NCBI GenBank assembly: GCA_937921995.1
Contig: CAKZVF010000079.1
Coordinates: forward strand, 1-37,650
Reading direction: 5' to 3'
DNA from: an uncultured Pirellulaceae bacterium
Lineage (GTDB): Bacteria > Planctomycetota > Planctomycetia > Pirellulales > Pirellulaceae
DNA: 37,650 nt
Part shown: positions 1 through 8,768 of the stretch, piece after piece
Position numbering within the stretch: the stretch's first letter is position 1
How the letters are laid out: each line of letters opens with the position of its first letter
Notes under the pieces: generated by a model
Told to the model about the DNA's origin: nothing
Seen by the model: the letters and a program-made list of their open reading frames with translations, nothing else
The model's database searches: none
Made by a program: the position numbers and the translations under genes

Positions 1-735
1 GATCATGGTTTCGCCGATTGCCCGGGCGGCGGCCAATAGAAACGCCGAAATGATTCCCGATAGTGCCGCTGGCACAACGACTTTTAAAGACACATCAAAT
101 TTGGTGCCCCCAAGTCCGTAGGCGGCTTCCCGAAGCCGGCGCGGGACAGCTCGCAGTGCGTCCTCGGACAGCGACGCCACGGTGGGCAGACATAAAATTC
201 CTACCGCGATCCCAGCGCTGATCGCATTGTAGAAATCGACTTGGACGCCGACCGCTTGCAGTGCCGGTGTAATCACCACCAGTGCGAAGAATCCGTACAC
301 CACAGTGGGGATCCCTGCCAGCAATTCCAAAATCGGCTTGAGCACATTCCGCAGTTGCGGCGGAGCATACTCGCTAAGATAAATCGCGGTGACCAGTCCC
401 AAGGGCAACGCGACCAACATCGCGATCACCGTTACCAACATCGTGCCGCAGATCAGCGGCCAGATGCCAAAGAGTTTTTCGTTGCCGAGTGTCGGACTCC
501 ATTTGAGCCCGAACAGAAAATCGGTGATGCTCGTTTCAGGCATACTGAAAAACTGAATCGTTTGCCCCACCAGCAAACAGACGATCGTCACCGTGATCAA
601 TACTGTAAACGCGGTACAACTCGCCAACGCCGCCAAAATGAACCACTCACGAAAACGAGTCGTCGCCAGCGAGCGAAATGCGCGACGCTGGAGACAGACC
701 GGTTTTTGATTCGCAGTGTTGTCGGCAGTTGCCAT
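1..735 (-). CDS. pstC: Phosphate ABC transporter permease PstC (partial, C-terminus off the left edge)
   Basis: Inner-membrane permease subunit of the high-affinity phosphate importer PstSCAB. The 245 visible codons from the ATG at 735 stay open to the window edge. A cytoplasmic N-terminus of about 30 residues is followed by a hydrophobic helix ([20 protein letters not shown]). Further membrane segments follow, and an ABC-permease EAA loop ([19 protein letters not shown]) lies about 30 residues before the edge. The segment [19 protein letters not shown] is typical of PstC. The gene lies 101 bp downstream of pstS on the same strand, so it is probably co-transcribed under phosphate control. PstA, PstB and PhoU are expected beyond the left edge but cannot be seen. 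Confidence 0.93.
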   Translation of the reverse strand, partial: MATADNTANQKPVCLQRRAFRSLATTRFREWFILAALASCTAFTVLITVTIVCLLVGQTIQFFSMPETSITDFLFGLKWSPTLGNEKLFGIWPLICGTMLVTVIAMLVALPLGLVTAIYLSEYAPPQLRNVLKPILELLAGIPTVVYGFFALVVITPALQAVGVQVDFYNAISAGIAVGILCLPTVASLSEDALRAVPRRLREAAYGLGGTKFDVSLKVVVPAALSGIISAFLLAAARAIGETMI

Positions 736-836
736 CAATTGACCTTGCTAGGAAAGTAGGATCCAGAACACAAATCTGGCTCTATGGTATGCTACGTCTC
801 AAAGAGCACAATGGAGTATTTGGATCAAACAGGCAA

Positions 837-1883
837 CTAGTTGAGCAAATTCTCAACGGTGTAAAGCTCGGCCAAAGAACCCTCTCTTTTGGCTGGCTGG
901 CCGTCTTTGATCTCCCAGAAATGTGTGCCTGTTTTGCGTCTTTTGAAGTGTGCTTTGACGGCATCACCCATTTCTTTTGGCAGGCCAACGTACTTTACTT
1001 TAGCGGCAAGTTCGGGCGCATTGTCCAGATAGTAATTTACGAAGACTTTAACTTCTGGTCGGCGAGCCGCTTTGCTGTTTACGTAGATGAACAGCGGACG
1101 AGAGAACGGAGCGTATTCGCCAGATTCGATCGTCGAGGCTGAAACTTCGACGGCTTTGCCTGAGTCAGGATTGACGATTTTGACGCTTTTGAGTTTGTCT
1201 TGGTTGGCGAAGAAGTACGACGCGCCAAAGAAACCAACGGCCCCCTCGGTCTTCGCAATTCCCTGCACAAGAACATTGTCGTCTTCGCTGACGGACATGT
1301 CGTCACGCATCGAAGATTCTGATTTGCCAACGATGACTTCTTTGAAGTAGTCAAACGTTCCCGAGTCAGTACCGGGAGAGAAGATTTTGATTTCAGTCGC
1401 CGGCCAAGCGTCGTTGATGTCCTTCCAAGTCTTCGCGTTTTTGAAGCTTCCGTCTTTTGAATCCGAGAGGAATATTCTCTTCAGCTGATCAACCGTTAGT
1501 TGCTCAACAAAATCGTTCGACTTGCCAACGGCAATCGTCAAACCGTCATACGCAACGGGAAGCTCGATGAAGGAAACGCCGTTGGCTTTGCAGCTTTCAA
1601 ATTCTTTGTACTTGATGGGGCGCGAGGCATCGGAGATGTCTGTTTCGCCTTTGGTGAATCGTTTGAAACCTCCACCTGTACCCGAAACGCCGACGGGCAC
1701 TTTGACCTTGGGAGCAATCCCCCGGAATCCAGCGTCGGCCTCAATCGTGATGGGCGCGACCGTGCTTGACCCGTCAATGTTGATGGTGCCCTCGAGATCC
1801 TTCAAGCCATTCTGAGCTTGGGTCGGAACTGCGAAAGAACAAGTGGTGATCGCAAAAACTAGTAGTGGTAAAATCTGTTTCAT
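837..1883 (-). CDS. pstS: Phosphate ABC transporter substrate-binding protein PstS
   Basis: Periplasmic phosphate-binding protein of 348 residues. The ATG at 1883 starts a clean signal peptide (MKQILPLLVFAITTCSFAVPTQAQ). An in-frame TTG at 1895 would add only four residues and is less likely. After the signal peptide come INIDGSSTVAP, SGTGGGFKRFTKGETDISDASRPIK and SPGTDSGTFDYF, the phosphate-contacting Ser/Thr/Gly loops of the PstS family. The length and the order (pstS then pstC) are normal. No strong Shine-Dalgarno sequence is visible. A phased array of TTAAC repeats lies about 100-140 bp upstream and, together with the neighbouring phoR, points to PhoB-type induction under phosphate limitation. 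Confidence 0.95.
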   Translation of the reverse strand: MKQILPLLVFAITTCSFAVPTQAQNGLKDLEGTINIDGSSTVAPITIEADAGFRGIAPKVKVPVGVSGTGGGFKRFTKGETDISDASRPIKYKEFESCKANGVSFIELPVAYDGLTIAVGKSNDFVEQLTVDQLKRIFLSDSKDGSFKNAKTWKDINDAWPATEIKIFSPGTDSGTFDYFKEVIVGKSESSMRDDMSVSEDDNVLVQGIAKTEGAVGFFGASYFFANQDKLKSVKIVNPDSGKAVEVSASTIESGEYAPFSRPLFIYVNSKAARRPEVKVFVNYYLDNAPELAAKVKYVGLPKEMGDAVKAHFKRRKTGTHFWEIKDGQPAKREGSLAELYTVENLLN

Positions 1884-1983
1884 TTTTTGTGCCAAAACCG
1901 AATGGGGGTAGGTGGTTTGTAAGTTCTATTTATAGAGCGCAGTAGATGACAGCACTCTATGTCGCAAAAGGTACAAAACTCCT

Positions 1984-2021
1984 GTTAAGATAGCGTTAAC
2001 AAACCTTAAAAATAGGGTTAA
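1984..2021 (-). promoter_or_regulatory. Pho-box-like array upstream of pstS
   Basis: Four TTAAC/TTAAG repeats in the same orientation (on the minus strand) begin at 1984, 1995, 2005 and 2017 in plus coordinates, a spacing of 11, 10 and 12 bp. Direct repeats set about one helical turn apart are the form of PhoB/PhoP binding sites, and TTAACA-like half-sites are known from PhoP Pho boxes. The position before pstS and beside a PhoR kinase supports the reading. A TATAAAT-like sequence lies nearer the gene (about 1927-1935), but the distance is larger than in a classical -35-overlapping Pho box. Confidence 0.5.
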
Positions 2022-2127
2022 TAAATTTGAGGGCGTCTAAACCTCCGCGTTTTGCTTGGTAATGAAGGCTTTTGGTGATCTTGGATTGCCAATTTCCCAA
2101 TAGGGCGGCTGGCTGAAATCCTGAGTG

Positions 2128-2291
2128 TGCCTTGAACGGGTTTGCCTTGGACGGGCAGGCGTGCCCATCCCGCGTCGTTGCTCTCACGTCGTTGATCTCA
2201 AACCATTTATTAGACCAACTGCCCGCAGCGCATTCTCAGTTGAGATTTTTTGGGGCAACAGAATACGGATCTTCCCGAATACGGATCTTCC
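2128..2291. repeat. Three short tandem duplications between phoR and pstS
   Basis: Within 164 bp there are three separate two-copy tandem repeats of unrelated sequence. The first is a 15-bp unit at 2128-2142 and 2143-2157 (TGCCTTGAACGGG and TGCCTTGGACGGG cores). The second is a 14-bp unit at 2173-2186 and 2187-2200 (CGTCGTTGCTCTCA and CGTCGTTGATCTCA). The third is a 16-bp unit at 2261-2276 and 2277-2292 (GAATACGGATCTTCC core), ending at the phoR stop codon. A small hairpin GGGCA-GGCG-TGCCC lies at 2153-2166. The rest of the 409-bp gap holds only the Pho-box array and no gene. Confidence 0.75.
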
Positions 2292-2292
2292 T

Positions 2293-4086
2293 TTAGGACG
2301 ATTCCTTAGCGGCCGGCAATCGAATTTCAAACTTGCTGCCTTTGCCAAGCTGGCTTTCCAAGTGCACCGATCCGCCAAAAGACTGCGCCAAATGTTTCAC
2401 GATTGCCAATCCAAGCCCTGTGCCACCCATGTCGCGCGATCGTGATCGATCAACACGATAGAATCTTTCAAATACGCGCCCTTGTTGCTCTTGGGCAATT
2501 CCTATTCCGGTATCTGAGACTGCAATGACCGCTTCGTTTTGATCTGCGTTGGACATCGTGCTGGTCGAAAGCGTAACGGTGCCTCCGTCAAGCGTGTAAT
2601 GGATCGCATTGACGAACAGGTTCTCCACCATCGTTTTCACCGCCGACGGATCGGCTCGCGCGATCGGGGCAGGGTCCATCAAATCGAGACTCAGGTTCAA
2701 TCCTCGATCTTGCGCCAGCTTTGAGAAATGCTCAACGATAAAACGGCAAACCTGATTTAGATCCACATCGGAAATTGAAAATGCATTTTCACCGGATTCG
2801 ACTCGGGCCAATAGCAGCAGTTCTTGAATCTGTTTGTTCAACAGTTCCGCATGGAATTCGATTTCTTTGACAAACTCCAGATTCTTTTCTTGGTCGTTGA
2901 TCGCTCCCATCCTCAACGTTTCGGAATACGCTTTGATGGAAGCCAACGGCGTTTTGAGTTCATGCGAAACGTTGGCAACGAAATCTCGCCGCATCGTCTC
3001 CAGCTGACGAAGCTCGGTAACATCATTCAAAACAACGACAACACCCGGACGCTTTTCGTCGGCCAAAACGGAGATCCGCGCCCTGAGCGTTTTTTGAGGT
3101 TTGCCCAACGTTTTGAATTCCGTTTTACAAAACTTGCGACTGGCCTGCGTTTGCTCGACCGAAGAAATGAGTTCGGGGATGCGCACGATCTCGAACAGCT
3201 GTTTGCTGACAATCTCCGGCCGCATTAGCTCCAGCATTTTACAGGCGGCACCGTTGGCAAACATGACTTGGCCATCGGGCTGGATCGCGATCACGCCTTC
3301 TTTCATGCTTGAGAGGACCGAATCGAGATGTCGATTGTTTTCGATCAGCCGCTCTTCACGTACGATCAGTTCTTCCTTCATCCCTTCAAACGCGTCGCCA
3401 AGTTCGCCCCATTCATCGGCTTGGCGAGTCAGGTTGATGGCGGCTTGAAAATCACCAACGCCGATCCGGCGCGCCGCGGCCGCGAACAGTTCCAGCGGCT
3501 GAATATATTTGGCGGAAAACAATGACATCAACAGCGCTGTCAGCCCCCCCAAAGAAATTGCAGAAAACCAAACGTACCTTTGGATAGAGGCGATGGACGA
3601 ATTGATCGCCACCGCTGGCGTGGCAACGCGGACGTAACCAGTAACACCATCATCGCCCGTCTCCATACTCCGAGCGAAGTAGATCATCGGTTTTTCGAGC
3701 GTTGCACTGTAGCGTTCAGAAAAACCAACACCTTCGGCTTTGGCCATTAGGACTTCGGTGCGTGTGGCGTGAGAACCGATGTCGCGTTGGCCGGTGCTCG
3801 AGTCGGCGACGACGGCTCCGTCGGGCTTGATCAGCGTGACCCGCATCTCGGATTTCTCTCCGATGCGTTCGACATAGGCAGGTAGGGTCTGGGTATCGAT
3901 GCCGTTCTCAAGATCACCCACGTATTCGGCCAACAGCAGTGACATCGCGTCCATTTTCGATTTGGCGGCAATAATCATTTGATCACGCGCGATGCGGCTG
4001 AGCACGAACACGAAGATCCCGACCGCAAGCAAGTGCAGGATGAGATAGCCAACCAGAAATCGACGGACAGTGCGCGGAAAAATCAT
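2293..4086 (-). CDS. phoR: PhoR-like sensor histidine kinase
   Basis: Membrane histidine kinase of 597 residues from the ATG at 4086. A longer reading from 4131 adds 15 residues of non-membrane sequence before the first helix and is less likely. Order: transmembrane helix (FLVGYLILHLLAVGIFVFVL), periplasmic sensor of about 135 residues, second helix (FSAISLGGLTALLMSLFSA), HAMP, PAS (LDSVLSSMKEGVIAIQPDG), HisKA with the H-box FVANVSHELKTPL (phospho-accepting His375), and HATPase_c with DTGIGIA, FERFYRVD and GGTGLGLAIVKHLAQ. The architecture matches PhoR of phosphate regulation and it sits just upstream of pstS, so sensing phosphate status with PstSCAB-PhoU is likely. The partner PhoB is not adjacent. 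A shared promoter with pstS is unlikely given the gap and the Pho box. Confidence 0.85.
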   Translation of the reverse strand: MIFPRTVRRFLVGYLILHLLAVGIFVFVLSRIARDQMIIAAKSKMDAMSLLLAEYVGDLENGIDTQTLPAYVERIGEKSEMRVTLIKPDGAVVADSSTGQRDIGSHATRTEVLMAKAEGVGFSERYSATLEKPMIYFARSMETGDDGVTGYVRVATPAVAINSSIASIQRYVWFSAISLGGLTALLMSLFSAKYIQPLELFAAAARRIGVGDFQAAINLTRQADEWGELGDAFEGMKEELIVREERLIENNRHLDSVLSSMKEGVIAIQPDGQVMFANGAACKMLELMRPEIVSKQLFEIVRIPELISSVEQTQASRKFCKTEFKTLGKPQKTLRARISVLADEKRPGVVVVLNDVTELRQLETMRRDFVANVSHELKTPLASIKAYSETLRMGAINDQEKNLEFVKEIEFHAELLNKQIQELLLLARVESGENAFSISDVDLNQVCRFIVEHFSKLAQDRGLNLSLDLMDPAPIARADPSAVKTMVENLFVNAIHYTLDGGTVTLSTSTMSNADQNEAVIAVSDTGIGIAQEQQGRVFERFYRVDRSRSRDMGGTGLGLAIVKHLAQSFGGSVHLESQLGKGSKFEIRLPAAKESS

Positions 4087-4211
4087 AAAACCGAACGGGC
4101 GATGTGTTTCAGCCGTGAAAAAATCACGCACGGTTTATAACAGGGCCAGCCAGAAAAGCAAAACGGGCTGATGGAAGAGCCATTTTGGATTAAGGAAATA
4201 TGCCCCCGCCA

Positions 4212-4552
4212 AACACATAGTGTTAGTGGAAAGGCGCAAGCCTTCCGTTTCGTTGAGCAACCTCTTCCCGTTGATTCTGGCAAAGCTTCCACGTCCCGCG
4301 TTTGGTGGTCCATTGATTTGGTACCCCCAGCGCGAAGGTTTTGAAGTTGCGATTTCCAAGTGCTGAAAGCACGGTAGGTAACAGCCATGGACGCAAGTCC
4401 ATGGATTGATCCGATGAAATCACCGTAAGTGCTGAAGGCACGGCATGCTTTTGGGGCTTGGATTCCTGTCGTCCTTTCAGGACTAACGGAGCGAATGATT
4501 GATGGTCCCCCGGACTTGCGTCCAGGGCTAATACATGCCATCACTTTGTGAT
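4212..4552. repeat. Intergenic array of short palindromes (REP-like)
   Basis: At least eight small hairpins are strung through the 489-bp gap between the Ser/Thr kinase and phoR: 4212-4224 (AACAC/GTGTT), 4228-4246 (GGAAAGGC-GCAA-GCCTTCC), 4360-4372 (GTGC-TGAAA-GCAC), 4385-4404 (an 8-bp stem CCATGGAC with a GCAA loop), 4429-4441 (GTGC-TGAAG-GCAC), 4471-4483 (GTCCT/AGGAC), 4508-4527 (GGAC-TTGC-GTCC with CCC/GGG extension) and 4540-4552 (ATCAC/GTGAT). AAGTGCTGAARGCACGG is a direct repeat 69 bp apart. The GGACGCAAGTCC core at 4389 recurs inverted at 4512. This is typical of a dispersed non-coding repeat rather than a gene. The phoR promoter must lie within or beside it. Confidence 0.75.
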
Positions 4553-4575
4553 TAACCCGCCTGCTTTGTTGTCGT

Positions 4576-7500
4576 CTAGGGGGCTTCGCTGTCGCCTGCG
4601 CTTTCGCCTAACAACTGTTTCGCTTTTTCGAAGACCTTCAGTGCTTTGAAATCATCCAATTCGCGTTGGAGCACCGGGTCATCCGTTTCTTCAATTGCCA
4701 CGATCTGTTGGAGCAGTTCATGTATGGCGTGCACCACGTCTTCATCCGTGTCGTTGGGATACTTTTTCATTAATGCTTCTGCCGACGACAGAATACAGAA
4801 AATCATATCCGGCCGATTCGCAACAGCCTTCTCTAGCTCTTGCGGTGCTCGGCTACCCAATTCCATTACGGCATGGTAGTCGCGCGGATTCATCACGGCG
4901 GCTCGTACACTCTCAGGCCCCAACTGATTTTCGAGCAAGGTTTTCAGAAACCGGACAGCCACTGGCTTCGGGCTCGAAGTGAGATAATCCCAATAGGTTT
5001 CGCGCTTGCATTCATGGCGTCGGAGAATAATGCCACCTTTTTTTACACGAACGAGTTGCGATCCGCCCACGATCATCAAATACATCTTATGACGAACTCT
5101 TGCATCGGTCGACGGATTCAAAATAGTAGATTGTACTGCCATTTCAACTTCTTTGTCGTTGGGCCAGAAGGCGCGCGTTAACCGAATAAGCTCAAGTTTG
5201 GTGGCAGCCGAGCCATTCAAGAACAACTGGCGAATAGTCGGTGCCAGAGTTGGGTCGTTCCTAATCGCTAGTGCCACACGTTGTTCATGGACACCAGCAA
5301 CGTAAGCCCGCTCACCACCGCCCTCAAAGCTCGTCGAAGAGCCGTAGCTTCCGATCAGCGCCCTAATAACTTCTTCAATCACGCCATACGTTTCTCTATA
5401 TCCCTCACCACCTTCCTTCTCAACTCTTGCCACGATCAGTTTCAACAGTTTGGATAGCTGCTCAAGAGACGCACCATTAAGATTGAGCGACGAGCAAAAC
5501 GCAATACTTTTTCGATTCCCATGTTCCAGCTCATCCAGCACGAACTGAGCCGTTTCTGATCTATCGAACAACCATATCGCTTTGCTCATAGCTCTGTCGT
5601 AAGAGGCGCGCCCCTCAAATACAACCATCTGCTTGGTCCCATACTTTCGGGCCAAAGTCCGAACAACTTCAAGCAGCTCCGTCTTTTCCTCGGCCGTCAC
5701 CGTCAAAGTCGCTGCCGCCTGCAATGCATCGCTGAGCATCTCCATATTGCGCTCCGTCTTGGCGACGTTGATCCAGTGAGCAAAGGGTTGCCCTTTGTAA
5801 ATGGGTTGGTTGGAAACTGGTCCTTTTGAAGTGGCTTTCTCTTTTGCGGTCAGGGCTTTTCGTAGCACTAATGAACGGACGACTTCGCTGCTGTCGGGAC
5901 TTAGCAATTGTTTCGCACGCTCGAAGATCTTCAGCCTTCTGGCATCACTCATTTCTTTTTTGAATGCTGGGCTGTCTTCATTCTTCAGCAACAGTGCCAA
6001 AGCTCTTTTAACAAGTCGAAATTCCTCCTCCGTGCATGTCACTGAGAGTTGTCCGCTGTCATCAATTTTGATTTTGCCGGCGCGACGCATTTTCTCAATT
6101 TCAAACAGATCTGCTTCGTCTAAACCCTGCATGCGATCGCCAGTGCCTGAAGCGGTCGTGGGGTCGATGGTACTCAGCTGCTTCGTCACCGTGACTACCG
6201 CCTGTTTGCCGCGTTTCATCGTCAGTGCATCTGGATTCACCTCAAACGAGTTTCCCTCACCGATCGCTTTGATTTGATAGTCGCCAGATTCGATGTTGAA
6301 GGAGTTTTTCGTTTTCGTGTCCAGAACACGTACGACTTTTCCGTTTTGAAGGACTTGGACCTCGACATCATTGTCTTCTGATTCGATCACCAATTCGCCC
6401 TGGTCCGTAGCGATGCGAATAATCTGAGGTGAAAAAAGAAACGCGGCGCCACCAATGAGCCCCGCTGCAATCAACGCAGCAATTCTCCAATACAAGCCCG
6501 AAGCGCCAGCGAGCGAATACCTACCGCCAGTTCCTCCACCAACGCGGTTGCCACTCGAAAGATTCACTTGCTCGCGCGGCGTGCTTGTATTGGACATGTC
6601 ATACCGACTTACGTTTACCGGCCATTGATCCCGATCAACTTTCAACATCGTCATGAACTGCGATGCCGATTCGGGGCGATTGGCGGGCTGCTTTTCAAGC
6701 AAACTCATCGTAAGGTCAGATAGGTCATCCGATATCTCGGCGTTGACGCGCTTGGGCGGAGTCGGTTGCTCGTGCTGGATGGCTTGCAGAGTGCCCAGGA
6801 TCGAAGTGGCTCCGAATGCCAGTTTGCCCGTTGCCATCCGATACATCATGCAACCGAGTGAAAACAAATCGCTGCGACCATCCAGTTCGTGACCTTTGGT
6901 TTGCTCGGGCGACATGAAGTTAGGCGTGCCCGCTAACATGCCCGTAGCGGTCAAGCCGGGATCGTCGTCCACAACCCGGGCCAACCCAAAGTCAAGGATT
7001 TTTACTTCTCCTGATTCGGCGCTGATCCAAACATTGGCGGGCTTGATGTCGCGATGCACCAATTGGCGATCGTGAGCAGCCTGCAAACCGGCGGCGACTT
7101 GAGCAGAAATATATCGCACCTCCGCCTCGTCCATCGTCACCACGGCATTCAGTTTTGCCTCCAGCGTTTCTCCCGGCAGCCACTGCATCGCAATAAACGC
7201 CAGCCGTTCATGTTGGCCAACTTGATAAATCGTGACCACGTTGGGATGCTCGATCGAAGCCGCCAACCGCGCCTCGGCGATAAACCTCTCCCGAGCAACG
7301 GCCCCTAACGAAGGGCGCAGAACTTTCAGCGCCACGGTACGATTGAGATTCTGATCGTTCGCCTGAAACACCACGCCCGTGCTGCCTGAACCTAGCAACC
7401 GAATCAGTTGGTAGTCTCCAATCGAACCCAGTAGCTCCTGACCATCTTCGGCCGGTGTTACGCATCGCAAAACTTCCGCTGCACGGTCGGCCAAAACTTC

Positions 7501-7824
7501 GGCTTCGGTCGCAGAAAGTCTTGGGCCGTGCGATCGCGGCCGAGCATCGGCACCAGTTTGCTCGAGCAACCGGTTAACAAGACCATCGACTTGCGCGCGG
7601 TCTTCGGTTTCTATGAAGGACGATTCGGATCCGGGGAAAGCACCGGCCACGTGTTCGCTAAGCGTGTCATGGCTGTTCAATCCACGCAATGTTTCGTGAC
7701 AACTTTGGCATTCTGCCACATGGGACTCACACTGCGACAGCGTCGGAGGTTCCAATCGTCCCAACAGAAAATCTTCCAAGATCGTTACGTCAGGGCAGTT
7801 TTCCACGTCGGTTCGGTTCATCAT
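4576..7824 (-). CDS. Membrane Ser/Thr protein kinase with N-terminal zinc-finger motif
   Basis: 1082 residues. Residues 30-45 carry H35-x3-C39-x2-C42 with C32 before it, as in zf-HC2 anti-sigma-type fingers. The protein kinase domain spans about 137-395, with the glycine loop GSGSTG (145-150), ATP lysine K167, HRD at 257-259 and DFG at 278-280, so all catalytic residues are present. A single transmembrane helix lies at about 446-464. The following segment (about 470-545: DQGELVIESEDNDVEVQVLQ, then GDYQIKAIGEG) is the beta-rich domain often found after the helix in planctomycete kinases. The C-terminal 500 residues are helical and unrecognised. Two short segments resemble each other (RRLKIFERAKQLLSPDS and ALKVFEKAKQLLGES). 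It lies 204 bp downstream of an ECF sigma gene on the same strand, a pairing described for planctomycete ECF-STK groups. The finger may hold the sigma factor, which is an inference. Confidence 0.9.
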   Translation of the reverse strand: MMNRTDVENCPDVTILEDFLLGRLEPPTLSQCESHVAECQSCHETLRGLNSHDTLSEHVAGAFPGSESSFIETEDRAQVDGLVNRLLEQTGADARPRSHGPRLSATEAEVLADRAAEVLRCVTPAEDGQELLGSIGDYQLIRLLGSGSTGVVFQANDQNLNRTVALKVLRPSLGAVARERFIAEARLAASIEHPNVVTIYQVGQHERLAFIAMQWLPGETLEAKLNAVVTMDEAEVRYISAQVAAGLQAAHDRQLVHRDIKPANVWISAESGEVKILDFGLARVVDDDPGLTATGMLAGTPNFMSPEQTKGHELDGRSDLFSLGCMMYRMATGKLAFGATSILGTLQAIQHEQPTPPKRVNAEISDDLSDLTMSLLEKQPANRPESASQFMTMLKVDRDQWPVNVSRYDMSNTSTPREQVNLSSGNRVGGGTGGRYSLAGASGLYWRIAALIAAGLIGGAAFLFSPQIIRIATDQGELVIESEDNDVEVQVLQNGKVVRVLDTKTKNSFNIESGDYQIKAIGEGNSFEVNPDALTMKRGKQAVVTVTKQLSTIDPTTASGTGDRMQGLDEADLFEIEKMRRAGKIKIDDSGQLSVTCTEEEFRLVKRALALLLKNEDSPAFKKEMSDARRLKIFERAKQLLSPDSSEVVRSLVLRKALTAKEKATSKGPVSNQPIYKGQPFAHWINVAKTERNMEMLSDALQAAATLTVTAEEKTELLEVVRTLARKYGTKQMVVFEGRASYDRAMSKAIWLFDRSETAQFVLDELEHGNRKSIAFCSSLNLNGASLEQLSKLLKLIVARVEKEGGEGYRETYGVIEEVIRALIGSYGSSTSFEGGGERAYVAGVHEQRVALAIRNDPTLAPTIRQLFLNGSAATKLELIRLTRAFWPNDKEVEMAVQSTILNPSTDARVRHKMYLMIVGGSQLVRVKKGGIILRRHECKRETYWDYLTSSPKPVAVRFLKTLLENQLGPESVRAAVMNPRDYHAVMELGSRAPQELEKAVANRPDMIFCILSSAEALMKKYPNDTDEDVVHAIHELLQQIVAIEETDDPVLQRELDDFKALKVFEKAKQLLGESAGDSEAP

Positions 7825-8028
7825 TGCACCTTCAAAATTACATACAGCTCATCGCCGGCGAATCGGAAGTTTGAGCCGCCTGAAAAGAGTATGCGCGAGG
7901 TAGACGATTTTTGTGTCGACGCACCGTTTTTTTTGGTTCATGAGAATTCCGAACCGCCAATGGACCGAAATCAACGGGAATTTCGACGAAATCGGCGTGG
8001 ATTTAAATTTATCAGCCGTGGGTGGAAT

Positions 8029-8604
8029 TTATAGCAATCCATGCAGATCGCTCCGCAGTTGCTTCATCAACTTTGATCGCGCCGAATAGATCGTCCATGG
8101 GCTGACATCCGTTTCAGCGGCGGCCTCATCGACAGTTTTCCCATCTGACATGACTCGCCGCAGCGCGTCCCAAGTCGCCGGTGCGAAGTTGGATTCCATC
8201 TGCTCCATCGCGCGAGCAACCAACAGCCGCGCGTAATCAACGTCCCAAGCGGACTCGGCCACTTCGATGGGAGCCAACTGTTCCAGCATCGAATCGGTGG
8301 TGAACTGCATGCCGCTGGACCTCCGGCGTTTGATCTCGCGGTAGCGATTAAGGGTGATCGTGCAAAGCCAGCCACGAAAACTTTTGGAGGCGTCGTAGCA
8401 AAAGTCGGGCAGTTTCTCAAACACCCGCGTAATAACGTCCTGCACCAAATCCGAGGCATCGGTCCTGCTCAATCCAGTTTTGCGGGCCCAGTAGAAGATC
8501 AGCGGAGTATAAAGCCGCACGAACTCCTCCCACGCGGACTGATCCAACCGACTATCACTGGTGTGCTGCAAGCGCAACAACAGGCTTTCAGAAGTTGTAT
8601 TCAT
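8029..8604 (-). CDS. ECF-type RNA polymerase sigma factor (STK-associated)
   Basis: 191 residues from the ATG at 8604 (MNTTSESLLLRLQ). The open frame extends further upstream but without typical sigma sequence. Region 2 is clear: WEEFVRLYTPLIFYWARKTG, then DASDLVQDVITRVFEKLPDF, then FRGWLCTITLNRYREIKRRR. Region 4 follows at about 140-185 (AATWDALRRV-like, then TVDEAAAETDVSPWTIYSAR as the helix-turn-helix). Planctomycetes carry many such ECF factors beside Ser/Thr kinases, and here the kinase follows at 4576-7824. Its targets cannot be read from the window. It is divergent from the heme oxygenase gene at 8769. Confidence 0.92.
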   Translation of the reverse strand: MNTTSESLLLRLQHTSDSRLDQSAWEEFVRLYTPLIFYWARKTGLSRTDASDLVQDVITRVFEKLPDFCYDASKSFRGWLCTITLNRYREIKRRRSSGMQFTTDSMLEQLAPIEVAESAWDVDYARLLVARAMEQMESNFAPATWDALRRVMSDGKTVDEAAAETDVSPWTIYSARSKLMKQLRSDLHGLL

Positions 8605-8768
8605 TGGCTCATAATAACCAGCCGACTCCGCATTTGCAAAAAAGCGTTGGGAGAGGAAAAAATGAAGGCAAGACATTCCCAAACCGATCGAGCGGCAACG
8701 TAGTGTTTGTCCCATAATAAACGGAGGTATAGTAGAACAAACTTTTTCTTTTGATTAGGCTTTGAGCC

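Noticed and set aside
241..1142. Plus-strand frames opposite pstC and pstS
   Set aside because: They are antisense shadows of clear genes with no family-like sequence.
4083..4544. Open frame of 153 codons on the minus strand
   Set aside because: It runs through the hairpin array, has no family-like sequence and is typical of a frame forced by repeats.
4212..4552. CRISPR array
   Set aside because: The palindromes differ in sequence and spacing, and there are no identical repeats with spacers or cas genes.
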